Below are positions 37,132-45,562 of a DNA stretch of 60,793 bases, in pieces; position 1 is the stretch's first letter; every line of letters starts with the position of its first letter. This stretch comes from Paenibacillus sp. Soil787 (GTDB taxonomy: Bacteria > Bacillota > Bacilli > Paenibacillales > NBRC-103111), in contig NZ_LMSP01000007.1 in NCBI RefSeq assembly GCF_001429545.1, positions 1-60,793 on the forward strand, in the 5' to 3' direction. Position numbers and translations under genes: made by a program. The notes under the pieces are model-generated. The model did no database searches, was not told the origin of the DNA, and was given only the letters and a program-made list of their open reading frames with translations.

Positions 37132-38064
37132 TCACTCATCAAATAGATTCGTAGACAAATACCGCTCACCGGTATCCGGCAAGATAACAACGATAGTTTT
37201 CCCTTTATTCTCAGGCCGTTTAGCAATTCCACTTGCTGCGTAAGCTGCCGCGCCAGATGAGATGCCGACCAGCAGACCTTCCGTTTTGGCCAGTTCACGG
37301 GCAGTCGTTACAGCATCCTCGTTACTCACAGTAAATATTTCGTCTACAACTGAACTTTTGAAATTATCTGGAACAAACCCGGCACCGATGCCCTGAATAT
37401 GATGCACACCACGACTGCCACCTGACAAGACGGGTGAATCGGCTGGCTCGACGGCTATCACTTGGATGGATGGATTTCTCTGTTTCAGTATCTCACCCAC
37501 ACCAGTGATCGTCCCTCCTGTGCCAACTCCCGCGATGAAAATATCGACTTTACCATCTGTATCTTTCCATATTTCTTCGGCCGTGGTATTTCTGTGAATC
37601 TCCGGATTGGCTGGATTGCTGAATTGCTGCGGTATAAATGAGTTTGGCATCTTTGCAGCTAATTCCTCAGCTTTTTTAATTGCGCCTAACATGCCTTCTG
37701 AGGCTGGAGTGAGAACGAGTTCTGCACCCAGGGCCTTTAATAATTTCCTACGTTCTATACTAAAAGAATCAGGCAATATAATGATTAACCGATACCCTAG
37801 CGCAGCCGCTGCAAAAGCAAGAGCGATTCCTGTATTTCCGCTGGTAGGCTCAATAATGACCGTATCTTTATTGATCTTTCCGGATATTTCAGCTTCTTTA
37901 ATCATAGCGAAACCGATACGATCTTTTACACTGCCAGCCGGGTTAAAATACTCCAGCTTCGCGACCACTTTGGCATCAAGTCCATGCCGATTATTATAAT
38001 TCCAGAGCTCGAGCAGCGGCGTATTACCGATTAACTCTGTCAAATTGCTATAAATTTTCGTCAT
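37132..38064 (-). CDS. cysK: Cysteine synthase (O-acetylserine sulfhydrylase)
   Basis: A PLP enzyme of 310 residues that makes cysteine from O-acetylserine and sulfide. The PLP lysine is K47 in [11 protein letters not shown]. The substrate loop [10 protein letters not shown] and the phosphate-binding [10 protein letters not shown] are present. The C-terminus ends in [14 protein letters not shown] sequence. It is a single gene. An ancestral cysK paralogue role is also possible, since Bacillota often have several. Confidence 0.94.
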   Translation of the reverse strand: MTKIYSNLTELIGNTPLLELWNYNNRHGLDAKVVAKLEYFNPAGSVKDRIGFAMIKEAEISGKINKDTVIIEPTSGNTGIALAFAAAALGYRLIIILPDSFSIERRKLLKALGAELVLTPASEGMLGAIKKAEELAAKMPNSFIPQQFSNPANPEIHRNTTAEEIWKDTDGKVDIFIAGVGTGGTITGVGEILKQRNPSIQVIAVEPADSPVLSGGSRGVHHIQGIGAGFVPDNFKSSVVDEIFTVSNEDAVTTARELAKTEGLLVGISSGAAAYAASGIAKRPENKGKTIVVILPDTGERYLSTNLFDE

Positions 38065-38204
38065 AAGAAAACCTCGCCTTCTATTTATATATTAAACCTA
38101 TGAACTTAATCGGATAAACAGAGTATATCACGCCAGCGAGTGAAAAAATAAATCAATAATGCTGATAGATAGGTATGCTATTTTCTTATATTAGGCTTAT
38201 TTGG

Positions 38205-38257
38205 TATAATCACCGTAGACGAAGAACGTCCTTTAGCCTTGTGGCGAAGGGCGTTTT
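38205..38257 (+). promoter_or_regulatory. Extended -10 promoter and terminator-like hairpin before the nuclease-like gene
   Basis: TTGGTATAAT gives an extended -10 (38205-38210). About 17 nt later CGTCCTT and AAGGGCG form a stem (38227-38253) followed by TTTTTTATTTT. The hairpin lies between promoter and gene, so it could attenuate transcription. Confidence 0.6.
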
Positions 38258-38281
38258 TTATTTTAGGGGAGGTACTCGCGA

Positions 38282-38956
38282 TTGAATTTTGAAGTTATGC
38301 ATCAAACGTTTATTGATTATCACGCCGCGCTCCGCAGAGGAGAAAGAAAGGGGCGTCTCATTAGGGGACATTTATTCGCAGAAAAGCTTTTTCTCCAGAA
38401 TGTCTGGTATCCTCTGTTTGGTCATCTCGACCACTTGCATCCGGAATATGAAATCTTTGATTGGAATCGCAAATCCCAATTTATCGATTTCGCCTATATT
38501 ACGCCCTTTGGTCGTTTTGGTATTGAATGTGACGGTTTCCAGAGTCATGTCAAAGATATGGATCGCGAGAAGTTTAGTTACTCGCTGAATCGCGAAACAT
38601 TTCTAACCGCTATGGGGTGGAAAATGATGCATTTCTCCTTCGATGATATACAGAATCGTCCCGAGATATGCCGGATGCTCCTACAGATGGTTATCGGACC
38701 TAGCATGATCCGAAAGGGAGCAGCGAATTCTGCTGCTATTTCAGCCGCTATTATAGAAAAAGAAGTGCTCCGGTTAGCTTGGAGGCTAAACAGATCAATT
38801 CGTCCCAAAGATGTCATCGACCAACTGGATGTTGATTTTCGAACAGCACGCAAGTGGCTGCGCTCCCTAGTGGAGAAGGGATGTCTGTCTCCTATCGTTA
38901 AAGGGAAGGACATTCGTTATTATGAATTAAACGAGGGGGCATTGGAGCACATATAA
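38282..38956 (+). CDS. Predicted endonuclease-like/winged-helix protein, paralogue 1
   Basis: 224 residues. The N-terminal part (about 30-125) looks like a PD-(D/E)XK or Vsr/DUF559 fold: E34, HPEYE-x2-DW (53-61), FID69F, then IE82CD84GFQSH89. The C-terminal part (about 155-215) reads as a winged helix (AWRLNRSIRPKDVIDQLDVD, RTARKWLRSLVEKG). D69, E82 and H89 fall at the same residue numbers as in the paralogue at 48960. The start is TTG with GGGGAGG 8 nt upstream. Function is unknown; a DNA-binding or DNA-cutting regulator is inferred. Confidence 0.6.
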   Translation: MNFEVMHQTFIDYHAALRRGERKGRLIRGHLFAEKLFLQNVWYPLFGHLDHLHPEYEIFDWNRKSQFIDFAYITPFGRFGIECDGFQSHVKDMDREKFSYSLNRETFLTAMGWKMMHFSFDDIQNRPEICRMLLQMVIGPSMIRKGAANSAAISAAIIEKEVLRLAWRLNRSIRPKDVIDQLDVDFRTARKWLRSLVEKGCLSPIVKGKDIRYYELNEGALEHI

Positions 38957-39280
38957 GGAGAAGTGGCTATGCAATTCAGGGCCCTTCTTCTCTCCCCTTT
39001 CCTGACATCTGTTTTCTTGGTTCTATGCTCCTCATTCCCACCTACATCCCTACTTCTCTTACACATATTTTCTCTTACACATCTACATCTCTCACTTCTT
39101 CATACACATCTTTATTCCGATTCCCATTCCCACCTTCATACCTCAACTCCTCATACACTTCTTCATCACAATCCTCATATCCGTTGGATGAAATACAGTG
39201 TTTTTCGAGGATTAAGAGTGGGATTGGCTACTGCATTGGATAATTTCCAATGTAATCTTCTGTACTTGGCTTAAATCCCC

Positions 39281-39348
39281 GATATCTGATAATTTGATTG
39301 GATTTAGTCCAATCAAATGGCTAATTCCGTGTAGGAATCAGATATCTG
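39281..39348. repeat. Nested palindromes
   Basis: TTTGATTGGA and TCCAATCAAA (39293-39317) form a perfect 10-bp hairpin with a 5-nt loop. It lies between GATATCTGAT (39281-39290) and ATCAGATATC (39338-39347), a second perfect inverted pair. Confidence 0.75.
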
Positions 39349-39466
39349 TTGTATTTAATCCAATGGCGGAAGTAGAGGAGCGAATGATGGAGATGTGGGA
39401 GATGATTTGAAATAGAAAGAGTTGTAAGTAATAATGTGCAAAGAGAATGTAAGTGTGAGTGGGCAT

Positions 39467-39543
39467 GGGTTTGGGTTTGGGTTTGGGTTTGGGTTTGGGT
39501 TTGGGTTTGGGTTTGGGTTTGGGTTTGGGTTTGGGTTTGGGTT
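39467..39543 (+). repeat. GGGTTT hexanucleotide microsatellite (about 13 units)
   Basis: An uninterrupted 77-nt run of GGGTTT, 104 nt upstream of the exonuclease III gene. The G-rich plus strand could form G-quadruplexes. Confidence 0.95.
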
Positions 39544-39646
39544 GAGTTGGAGTAGCGGAGTAATAAAGCTTCCCCGAACCTCATAAATCGCCGACGAGGA
39601 CGGACTTATGTTACACTGAGTTATATATGAGCAGCAAGGGGAAAAG

Positions 39647-40411
39647 ATGAAGATGAAACTAGTATCCTGGAACGTCAATGGGTTGAGAGCCTGTGTCAAT
39701 AAAGGGTTTATTGATTATTTCGGAACAATAGAGGCAGACATATTCTGTCTTCAAGAGACGAAACTTCAGGAAGGACAAATTAACCTGGAACTGGGCGAAA
39801 CCTACACACAATATTGGAATTATGCGGCTAAAAAAGGGTATTCCGGCACCGCCGTTTTCACAAGAATTCAACCACTCTCGGTGAGATATGGTATGGAGGA
39901 GAACGAAGAGCCGGAGGGGCGGATCCTCACGTTGGAATTCGACAATTTCTACCTTGTGACCGTCTATACCCCCAATGCGAAACGTGATCTCTCTAGACTG
40001 GATTACCGTGTGGAGTGGGAAGATCGCTTTCGCAGCTACCTCAAGCAATTGGATGCCCAGAAACCTGTTGTCGTTTGCGGCGATTTGAATGTTGCGCACC
40101 ATGAAATTGACATCAAGAATGCGAAAGGGAATCTCAATAATTCAGGCTTCACCCCTCAGGAACGCGGCAAAATGACGGAATTGTTGGATGCAGGATTTAT
40201 CGATACGTTCCGACACCTCTACCCTGATCGGACAGATGTCTACTCGTGGTGGTCTAATATGCCAGGCGTAAGAGCGCGGAACGTAGGATGGAGAATTGAT
40301 TATTTCCTCGCTTCCACGAGACTAGGTCCTAAGATCATTGATGCACAAATTGATTGCGATATTTTGGGCAGCGATCATTGTCCCGTCGTATTGGAGCTCG
40401 ATTTATCCTGA
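39647..40411 (+). CDS. exoA: Exodeoxyribonuclease III / AP endonuclease
   Basis: A 254-residue enzyme of the EEP superfamily that incises abasic sites and trims 3' ends during base-excision repair. Motifs are WNVNGLRA (Asn), LQETKL (metal Glu), GDLNVAH (catalytic Asp and Asn) and GSDHCPV (catalytic His). AGGGG precedes the ATG at 39647; a second ATG at 39653 gives the usual Bacillus N-terminus and is possible. Confidence 0.95.
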   Translation: MKMKLVSWNVNGLRACVNKGFIDYFGTIEADIFCLQETKLQEGQINLELGETYTQYWNYAAKKGYSGTAVFTRIQPLSVRYGMEENEEPEGRILTLEFDNFYLVTVYTPNAKRDLSRLDYRVEWEDRFRSYLKQLDAQKPVVVCGDLNVAHHEIDIKNAKGNLNNSGFTPQERGKMTELLDAGFIDTFRHLYPDRTDVYSWWSNMPGVRARNVGWRIDYFLASTRLGPKIIDAQIDCDILGSDHCPVVLELDLS

Positions 40412-40444
40412 TAAATTAATTCAAACGTTGAAAACGAGATTGGA

Positions 40445-40764
40445 GCGATTATTATATTTTCCACATCCTTAGGGCGTTTGCGTCTAACAAGCTATATTGA
40501 AGGTATCTCCTATCTTTTCCTACTGTTTATAGCCATGCCGTTTAAATACTTCTTGGACCAGCCTCAAATCGTTTTTGTCGGCGGTATGTTTCATGGCTTG
40601 ATGTTCGTGCTTTACATCATAACGGCGGTCACGCTTTTGTGCAAAGACGTTGGAACTTGAATCGAGCACTCCTAATTATTGGCTGTATTTTCATCCCGTT
40701 CCTCTTCATCAAACAAGATCGTATGATCCATAACGAGGAGCTAGAGCTACAGAAGGGCCGTTAA
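40445..40764 (+). pseudogene. DUF3817 membrane protein, frameshifted
   Basis: The first part (SLGRLRLTSYIEGISYLFLL...TLLCKDVG) is a DUF3817 protein that stops at 40660. In the next frame NLNRALLIIGCIFIPFLFIK continues the family sequence to 40764. The shift falls near AAAGACGTTGGAAC (about 40638-40652). No clear start codon with an RBS is visible either. It could be decay or a sequencing error. Confidence 0.75.
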
Positions 40765-40872
40765 AATCGACCCGAAAAAGAGGCTTAGACGTGCATGTTC
40801 AAGCTGCATGATTTCACCATGGCACTTCTTCGACCCCAATCGCGACCTCCACTCATCCTCCGCTGCAAGCAC

Positions 40873-41382
40873 TTATGCCGGATTAGGAGGTGTAGGAACG
40901 GCAGGCTCTCCATCCCGCCCAAGCCTTCTGCTTGCCGTTTCTCGTTTACCGACAGCGGGGACGTGACGTCCAGCCCTTGCAAGTCCAGAGATAGGCATGT
41001 TGTTATACACACATTCGTAATTTCCTTCAGGAATCAGATAGGTTTCATGGTAGATCCCGACAACGCCGTCCGTTCCAACCTTTTTATTAAAATTACGCCA
41101 CGCCTCTAAATGGATTGCACCATGCCTTGCATAGTGCTCTAATTGCTCGAACGTTTTCCAATACTGGATAAGGGTCACGCCTCGCCAAGAGAGATGAAAA
41201 CTGGCATCTACAAAACCTAATTCAGGGTTGCGATACAATTCTTGAAGCATCGGATTCATTGCCTTGGCCACAGGTAGCCACTTATGTAGAGCCCATAATT
41301 TATTCACTCTGATCCCAATGATAAAGACAACGAAAGAACCATCCATCTGCGCCGTAAATCTGCCCGGAATTACTTTACTCAT
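40873..41382 (-). CDS. DUF4188 family protein
   Basis: A 169-residue protein with a dimeric ferredoxin-like pattern (VVFIIGIRVN, LSWRGVTLIQYWKTFEQLEHYAR, WRNFNKKVG) matching DUF4188, a relative of small heme-free monooxygenases. The C-terminus ends in a basic, Pro-rich tail. The ATG at 41382 follows GGAG by 10 nt. It lies 16 nt after the TetR gene and is probably controlled by it. Confidence 0.82.
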   Translation of the reverse strand: MSKVIPGRFTAQMDGSFVVFIIGIRVNKLWALHKWLPVAKAMNPMLQELYRNPELGFVDASFHLSWRGVTLIQYWKTFEQLEHYARHGAIHLEAWRNFNKKVGTDGVVGIYHETYLIPEGNYECVYNNMPISGLARAGRHVPAVGKRETASRRLGRDGEPAVPTPPNPA

Positions 41383-41398
41383 GCATTCATCGCTCCTT

Positions 41399-42034
41399 TT
41401 ACCTATTTTCAAGCAATTGTAGATGGGTGTTATAAAATCCCTTAATATCCTTGGAACCATATAGTTGAGCGGTCAAAAATGCTCCGTAAAACACCGTAAA
41501 CAGAACCTTTACCGCTGTTTCTACCGTAAATTCTTTTCTTAGCTGTCCTTCTGTATCCGCCTCCGTCATGCAACGACGAAAAAGTTTGTACATGTCAGGC
41601 GTCTGCGCGCCAACTTCCTCATGACCAGGGAACAGTAAAAGAACCTCTGCTTCACTCAATTCCGGCATGCAAGGATGCATGTTCATTTCTACCAGAAAAG
41701 ATATCAAACTTGGCATCAATCCCGCTCTTTCCTCAGCCTCTTCCGCCACTTTATGGAGCACATGCTGGATAACCGAGAACCCGCGTTTACCCTCCGCTTC
41801 GATCTCAATGATACGTTCCGTTAACCAAACACGCATAAAATAAACGAGCAAATCTTCCTTTTTTTGAAAAAACTTAAAGAACGTAACCCGGGATACTTCC
41901 GCTTTCCGGCAAATATCGTCGAGCATCATGTCTCGAAACATCTTGTCTCCTATTAGTGACAAACTGGCTTCATACAAGGCCACTTTGGTTCTAGCCTTTT
42001 TTAATTCCCTTAGAGAAATTGCTGACCGATCCAT
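41399..42034 (-). CDS. TetR family transcriptional regulator
   Basis: 211 residues with an N-terminal TetR helix-turn-helix (about 15-65; MMLDDICRKAEVSRVTFFKFFQKKEDLL) and an all-helical ligand domain. It is the first gene of a two-gene unit with DUF4188. A perfect 12-bp inverted repeat 34 nt upstream is a likely operator, so the unit is probably self-repressed. The ligand is unknown. Confidence 0.9.
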   Translation of the reverse strand: MDRSAISLRELKKARTKVALYEASLSLIGDKMFRDMMLDDICRKAEVSRVTFFKFFQKKEDLLVYFMRVWLTERIIEIEAEGKRGFSVIQHVLHKVAEEAEERAGLMPSLISFLVEMNMHPCMPELSEAEVLLLFPGHEEVGAQTPDMYKLFRRCMTEADTEGQLRKEFTVETAVKVLFTVFYGAFLTAQLYGSKDIKGFYNTHLQLLENR

Positions 42035-42067
42035 GATTTATCTCCTGTAATTACAATTAACTTTAGT

Positions 42068-42095
42068 AAATAAATTAACACACGTTAATTTATTT
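42068..42095. promoter_or_regulatory. TetR operator candidate
   Basis: AAATAAATTAAC, ACAC, GTTAATTTATTT: two perfect 12-nt arms, 34 nt upstream of the tetR start. Confidence 0.7.
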
Positions 42096-42262
42096 TGTCA
42101 AGGTAAAGTGATTTGTAAAATGCCCCTAAGAAGGGCTTCACGACAGCTTCATCCCCGACTTTTGGTGGGGGCTTCACTCCGTCTGAGGTCGCTTTTTAAG
42201 GTGGTCATTTTGATGTTAGAATCAACTCAATAATAAAAAAGACCGAATGAGAGGGATGAATA

Positions 42263-42919
42263 ATGGGAGTACAACGAAGTACGATTCGCGCTTGGGCATT
42301 TGGACTATTGGCTTTTTTGGCTTTGGCAATTGGAGCTTATGCTTTGGTCATGTATGGAACGCCTGACCACCTCCATAAGCAGTCGTTCGTAACGGGAAAA
42401 GGCAGTCTGCCCGATTTATGGTACAACATCCTCTGGGCGCATGCCATCTCAGCTGGAGTAGCACTTGCAATAGGCTGGCTTCAGTTTATCAAGAGGCTTC
42501 GCCATCATGCTCCGAACATTCACCGTTTGATCGGCTATATGTACTCCATCATGATTACAATCGGGGGCACAACCGGCCTGTATTTAGCTTTCTATGCGAA
42601 TGGTGGTTGGTTCGCGCAACTTGGCTTCGGATCGCTTTCAGTCCTATGGCTTTACACACTCTTCCGCAGTCTAAAAAGCATCATCGTCGATCGCGACAAG
42701 GCCGACCATGGCCGCTGGATGGTACGTAATTACGCGCTCGGTTGTGCGGCAATCACACTCCGGATATATACCCCGCTGGCTGCGGTATTTCTAGGATTGA
42801 CCGATACGAACGATACTTTCATCGTTATCGCCTGGATTTGTTGGATACCCAACTTGTTGCTAGCAGAGCTTTTCATTGGTGAAAAGAAACGTACGACCGG
42901 ACGGACGTTGGTACGATAA
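42263..42919 (+). CDS. DUF2306 membrane protein
   Basis: 218 residues with about six to seven membrane helices. The conserved HAISAGVALAIGWLQF, HRLIGYMYS and DHGRWMVRNYALGCAAITLR blocks are typical of DUF2306. The histidines suggest cofactor or heme binding, but this is not established. GAGAGGG precedes the ATG. The gene stands alone. Confidence 0.85.
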   Translation: MGVQRSTIRAWAFGLLAFLALAIGAYALVMYGTPDHLHKQSFVTGKGSLPDLWYNILWAHAISAGVALAIGWLQFIKRLRHHAPNIHRLIGYMYSIMITIGGTTGLYLAFYANGGWFAQLGFGSLSVLWLYTLFRSLKSIIVDRDKADHGRWMVRNYALGCAAITLRIYTPLAAVFLGLTDTNDTFIVIAWICWIPNLLLAELFIGEKKRTTGRTLVR

Positions 42920-42933
42920 TGAGGAGTGGACGC

Positions 42934-43025
42934 AAGGATAAACGACTCCGTCGTCGTTCAGGGACGAGCGCGTTTGTCAAGGTAGATGCGAAGCAAATGT
43001 ATAAAACTTATACTTTCTTATCTAC
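42934..43025 (+). repeat. Dispersed 92-nt element copy F (full length)
   Basis: Same 92-nt unit as copies B and C, 29 kb away, with a few substitutions (for example GTCGTCGTTCAGGG). Both hairpins are conserved. It lies between DUF2306 and the ABC-F gene and ends 2 nt before the A-run of a terminator. Confidence 0.9.
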
Positions 43026-43027
43026 TT

Positions 43028-43068
43028 AAAAAGATGGCCCCTATGATACTTATAGGGGCCATCTTTTT
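43028..43068. terminator. Bidirectional terminator of DUF2306 and abc-F
   Basis: AAAAAGATGGCCCCTAT and ATAGGGGCCATCTTTTT, a perfect 17-nt inverted repeat with a 7-nt loop. Confidence 0.95.
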
Positions 43069-43085
43069 AATGAAACAACTCTGTC

Positions 43086-44657
43086 CTATAGATTCTGCTC
43101 ACTTATCCCCAATTCCGGGTCAAAAACCAGCATTTTGGTCCCGATTTTATCTATAAAGAACCGATCATGGCTTACTGTTATGACGGCGCCGGGAAAATGG
43201 ATCAGCGCCTGCTCCATGACCTGAATACTCGTTAAATCCAGATGATTGGTCGGCTCATCCAATATGATGACTGCCGCACCGGAGAGTAGACATTTCGCAA
43301 GCGCGACCCGGGCCTTCTGTCCACCGGAAAGGTTCCCTATGAACTTGCTTAGATCCATCTCGGAGAATTGAAGCATGGATAGGAATTTGTTCACCTTTTT
43401 ACGCGGGGCGTCCAGTCCCAATCCGTATGTATTCACCGCGTGGCTAACGGTATCCTTCGGATTAAGCTCTTCCCACATCTGGTTGAAGTAGGCGTAGCTG
43501 ACACCTTTCTCCCAGATAACCTCGCCAGACTGGGGCTTCTCCTGTCCCGTAAGCGCCTTAATGAGCGTGGACTTCCCGCTTCCATTGGGGCCCACGATGA
43601 CTAAGCGATCTTCTTTCTGAATATCGAAGCTGACGTTCTGAAAAATTGACCGATCGTCGTAGGACTGCCCGATATTCTTTACTTCGCAGAGCTTGTCCGG
43701 AAAGCGCAGTCGCTCATAAATATCCGTGATTAGAACGTTTACGGGGTGCGGTTCTATCCGCTTTTTGTTATCCGCTAGTTGACGGGAAAGACGGTCCTTG
43801 GAAGATTTCTTGCTTGCGCGGCTGTCGATGGCTTCTGACTCCATGAGGAGCAGTTCTTCCTCCCACTCGAACTGGCGGTCCAGTTCCTTCTTGCGCATCT
43901 TCTTTTTGCGTATGTAGTCGGTATAATTGCCTTCGTATTCCTGAAAACGATAGTTCTCAATCTCGATCACTTGCGTGACCACTTTGTCGATAAATTCACG
44001 GTCATGCGACACCAGTATCATAGCGCCTTTGAAACGGTACAACCATTGCTCCAACCACGCTATACCTTCCATATCCAAATAATTGGTCGGTTCGTCGAGC
44101 AGGACGACATCGGGCAGCTCGATAAGCATCTTGGCAAGCGCAGCACGGTTTCTCCAACCCCCGGACAATTCATCAATCGGCTGATGGCGTGACCTCTCGT
44201 TGAATCCCAGCTTCGTAAGAACTGTGTTAATCTCGACAGATACGTTCCAGCCATCCAAATGCTCCATTTGTTCGAATAACTCGGCCTGCCTCGTCAATAG
44301 TTTATCCATTTCACCGTCATCGGTGACCAAGCCCAACCTTTCTCCAACTTCCTGCAGCTCCCGTTCGATAAGAGCGACCTGCTCAAAACACATTTCCAAC
44401 TCTTGCTGAACGGACAGACTGCCGCGCATTTCCGAAAATTGCGAGAAGTATCCTATCTTCACCTGCGGATCTATTTCCACTTTGCCCGACGTAGGCTCTT
44501 CTTTACCCATGATCAGCTTAAAAACCGTCGACTTACCGGCACCGTTCCGTCCGATTAGGCCGATCCGCTCTCCTTGGGTCACACGAAAATAAATTTCGCG
44601 AAAAATCAGGGACTCTTCATATTTCTTCGTGACGTTCTCCAAACGAATTACACTCAT
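43086..44657 (-). CDS. ABC-F family ATPase
   Basis: A soluble twin-ABC protein of 523 residues with no membrane domain. It has Walker A GRNGAGKST and GPNGSGKST, signatures LSGGWRNRAAL and LSGGQKARVAL, and Walker B LLDEPTNYLD and ILDEPTNHLD. A charged interdomain linker (about 245-320) reaches the ribosome in this family. Some members confer resistance to ribosome-binding antibiotics and others are translation factors; I cannot tell which. The ATG at 44657 follows AGAGGGG. Confidence 0.9.
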   Translation of the reverse strand: MSVIRLENVTKKYEESLIFREIYFRVTQGERIGLIGRNGAGKSTVFKLIMGKEEPTSGKVEIDPQVKIGYFSQFSEMRGSLSVQQELEMCFEQVALIERELQEVGERLGLVTDDGEMDKLLTRQAELFEQMEHLDGWNVSVEINTVLTKLGFNERSRHQPIDELSGGWRNRAALAKMLIELPDVVLLDEPTNYLDMEGIAWLEQWLYRFKGAMILVSHDREFIDKVVTQVIEIENYRFQEYEGNYTDYIRKKKMRKKELDRQFEWEEELLLMESEAIDSRASKKSSKDRLSRQLADNKKRIEPHPVNVLITDIYERLRFPDKLCEVKNIGQSYDDRSIFQNVSFDIQKEDRLVIVGPNGSGKSTLIKALTGQEKPQSGEVIWEKGVSYAYFNQMWEELNPKDTVSHAVNTYGLGLDAPRKKVNKFLSMLQFSEMDLSKFIGNLSGGQKARVALAKCLLSGAAVIILDEPTNHLDLTSIQVMEQALIHFPGAVITVSHDRFFIDKIGTKMLVFDPELGISEQNL

Positions 44658-44690
44658 GGCTATCCCCTCTAACTGCTTCAGTCTACCGCG

Positions 44691-44696
44691 ATTATA
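44691..44696 (-). promoter_or_regulatory. Extended -10 of the ABC-F promoter
   Basis: TGTTATAAT on the minus strand, 33 nt before the start. The short leader leaves little room for an antibiotic-sensing attenuator. Confidence 0.55.
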
Positions 44697-44860
44697 ACAC
44701 TTCATGACCTTACTAATCTCTTTTCGGCTTTTTACTCATACCCGCTAAAAATATTTCATTATTTCGTGTATTATACAGTTGACCTGATGTATAGTATAAG
44801 TTACATTATGTATATAGTGTTTTACTTAAGGTAAAAATGAACATACAGGAGGAATAACCG

Positions 44861-45307
44861 ATGTCCTATCAGGAGAAAAAGCATATCGTCTCATTCATTA
44901 GTACTTTGTTAATTTTTGGTTTCTATTGCTTGTATGTTTTTCAAAAGTACCAAGATATGCGTATGGACACGACGGAAACCTCCCACTTTTGGGCGGCCGC
45001 CATCTTAATCTTAATATCGGTGTCCATTATAGCCAAAATCATCATTTCCATTGTCTTCAATATCATCTATCGCATAGCGACCAAGGAAGTGGAGCCTTCC
45101 TTCTCGGATGAACTCGACATATTAATCGATTTGAAGGCCACAAGGAATTCTCACTATGTGTTCACGCTTGGCTTTCTTCTGGCAATGGGATCCCTAGTCG
45201 TGGATATGTCGCCTTCTACCATGTTCATCATTCTTATTTTCGCAGGATTCATGTCAGATATGGTTGGTGTATTCACACAGCTCTACCTCTATCGGAAAGG
45301 AGTTTAA
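44861..45307 (+). CDS. Four-helix membrane protein paired with an XRE regulator
   Basis: 148 residues with four predicted membrane helices (about 9-27, 41-64, 97-115, 118-138). It overlaps in space with the following HTH gene: the stop is 1 nt before the HTH start. Such membrane-protein/XRE pairs are common in Bacillota, but the function is unknown. GGAGGAA precedes the ATG. Confidence 0.75.
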   Translation: MSYQEKKHIVSFISTLLIFGFYCLYVFQKYQDMRMDTTETSHFWAAAILILISVSIIAKIIISIVFNIIYRIATKEVEPSFSDELDILIDLKATRNSHYVFTLGFLLAMGSLVVDMSPSTMFIILIFAGFMSDMVGVFTQLYLYRKGV

Positions 45308-45308
45308 G

Positions 45309-45530
45309 ATGGGCAAAAGTCTGATTAGCAATCACATACGGAAGTTGCGCTTTAACCATGATGAAATGACTCAACAGCAGTTGGCGGATAAAGCGGGGGT
45401 GACGCGACAAACCATCGTAGCCCTCGAACAAGGTAAATACTCCCCTTCATTGGAATTGGCTTTTCGCATTGCACTTGTTTTCAAATTACCATTGGAAGAC
45501 GTTTTCTTTATGGAAGATAAAATGGAATGA
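45309..45530 (+). CDS. Small XRE-family HTH regulator
   Basis: 73 residues, nearly all helix-turn-helix (IRKLRFNHDEMTQQQLADKAGVTRQTIVALEQGKYSPSLELAFRIA), of the YozG-like short type. The ATG at 45309 has AAAGGAG 6 nt upstream. It is translationally coupled to the membrane protein before it and probably regulates this operon. Confidence 0.88.
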   Translation: MGKSLISNHIRKLRFNHDEMTQQQLADKAGVTRQTIVALEQGKYSPSLELAFRIALVFKLPLEDVFFMEDKME

Positions 45531-45562
45531 ACGCTGCCAATTAGAATCTTAGGAGGATTTGT

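Larger units (their letters stand above)
38957..39646. other. 690-nt non-coding region with several simple repeats
   Basis: Contains a pyrimidine-rich stretch of CTTC/TCACA words (39000-39185), nested ATTGGA palindromes (39281-39348) and a GGGTTT microsatellite (39467-39543). Frames giving NPNPNP or QTQTQT proteins here come from the microsatellite and are not counted. Confidence 0.75.

Noticed and set aside
39321..39699. Proteins with NPNP or QTQT repeats
   Set aside because: Direct translation of the GGGTTT microsatellite on the minus strand, in two frames and without RBS.
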